Origin: JAGGZI01 sp964399605
GTDB taxonomy: Archaea; Aenigmatarchaeota; Aenigmatarchaeia; PWEA01; JAGHBM01
NCBI GenBank assembly: GCA_964399605.1
Contig: CAYNRH010000036.1
Span: 1-5,104 of the forward strand
Reading direction: 5' to 3'
Length of the DNA stretch: 5,104 bases
In this document: positions 5,021 to 5,104 of the stretch, piece after piece
How positions within the stretch are numbered: the first letter of the stretch is position 1
How the letters are laid out: each line of letters starts with the position of its first letter
The notes under the pieces: model-generated
Told to the model about the DNA's origin: nothing
Seen by the model: only the letters and a program-made list of their open reading frames with translations
Database searches by the model: none
Program-made: the position numbers and the translations under genes

Positions 5021-5104
5021 AAAATCACTTCATTTTTAATTAAAAACTCTTTTACAATCTCGTATATTTTTTCATGTCCTTCAGAGTTTGGATGTAAACC
5101 ATCC
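5017..5104 (-). CDS. SGNH/GDSL-type hydrolase, C-terminal end only
   Basis: The frame is open from the window edge to a TGA at 5019-5017, giving 28 residues. They begin DGLHPNSEGHEKI, which is block V of SGNH/GDSL esterases: D-x-x-H with the catalytic Asp and His, followed by the usual G-H and a final helix (YEIVKEFLIKNEV). The catalytic Ser and the rest of the protein lie beyond the window. The family cleaves esters: lipids, acetylated sugars or acyl-CoA. The stop overlaps the Nudix ATG as ATGA, so it is the most upstream visible gene of the operon. The piece is short, but the motif is very characteristic. Confidence 0.75.
   Translation of the reverse strand, partial: DGLHPNSEGHEKIYEIVKEFLIKNEVIL

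Overview
This 5.1 kb window looks like a low-GC archaeal chromosome segment. The evidence is Shine-Dalgarno motifs of the GGAGGTG/GGTGA type, an archaeal-style TATA box (TTTATATA) close to a start codon, T-rich tracts after gene ends, a stand-alone LigD-type 3'-phosphoesterase and an archaeal-type XTP pyrophosphatase. Tiny or negative intergenic gaps fit a compact genome, possibly a DPANN-type lineage. That placement is inference; no rRNA or tRNA marker is present.

Layout, left to right. (1) Positions 1-521, minus: an XTP/dITP pyrophosphatase (Ham1/RdgB/ITPase family), missing only its last residues at the window edge. (2) Positions 522-590: a short AT-rich divergent promoter region. (3) Positions 591-1290, plus: a Nudix-fold protein whose Nudix box has lost its catalytic glutamates, then a small two-helix membrane protein. 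(4) Positions 1298-2171, minus: a LigD-type 3'-phosphoesterase followed after 4 bases by an intact Nudix hydrolase of the YfcD/Idi-like type. (5) Positions 2212-2424, minus: an unrecognised 70-residue protein with its own TATA box and GGTGA ribosome site. (6) Positions 2469-5104, minus: a tightly overlapping five-gene operon, read from right to left: SGNH hydrolase (only the C-terminal end is in the window), Ap4A-type Nudix hydrolase, PAP2 membrane phosphatase, and two tandem YdjC/ChbG-type carbohydrate deacetylases. Three of its four junctions are ATGA overlaps; the fourth is a 29-base overlap.

Two themes stand out. One is nucleotide and DNA-end housekeeping: XTPase, three Nudix proteins and a 3'-phosphoesterase in 5 kb. 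The other is a translationally coupled hydrolase operon with an esterase, a membrane lipid-phosphate phosphatase and two sugar deacetylases, which suggests remodelling of a glycolipid, polyprenyl-linked sugar or surface glycan. The two deacetylases lack different conserved active-site positions, and this is the most notable point in the window. No mobile element, CRISPR array or RNA gene was seen, and no stretch over 300 bases lacks a gene.
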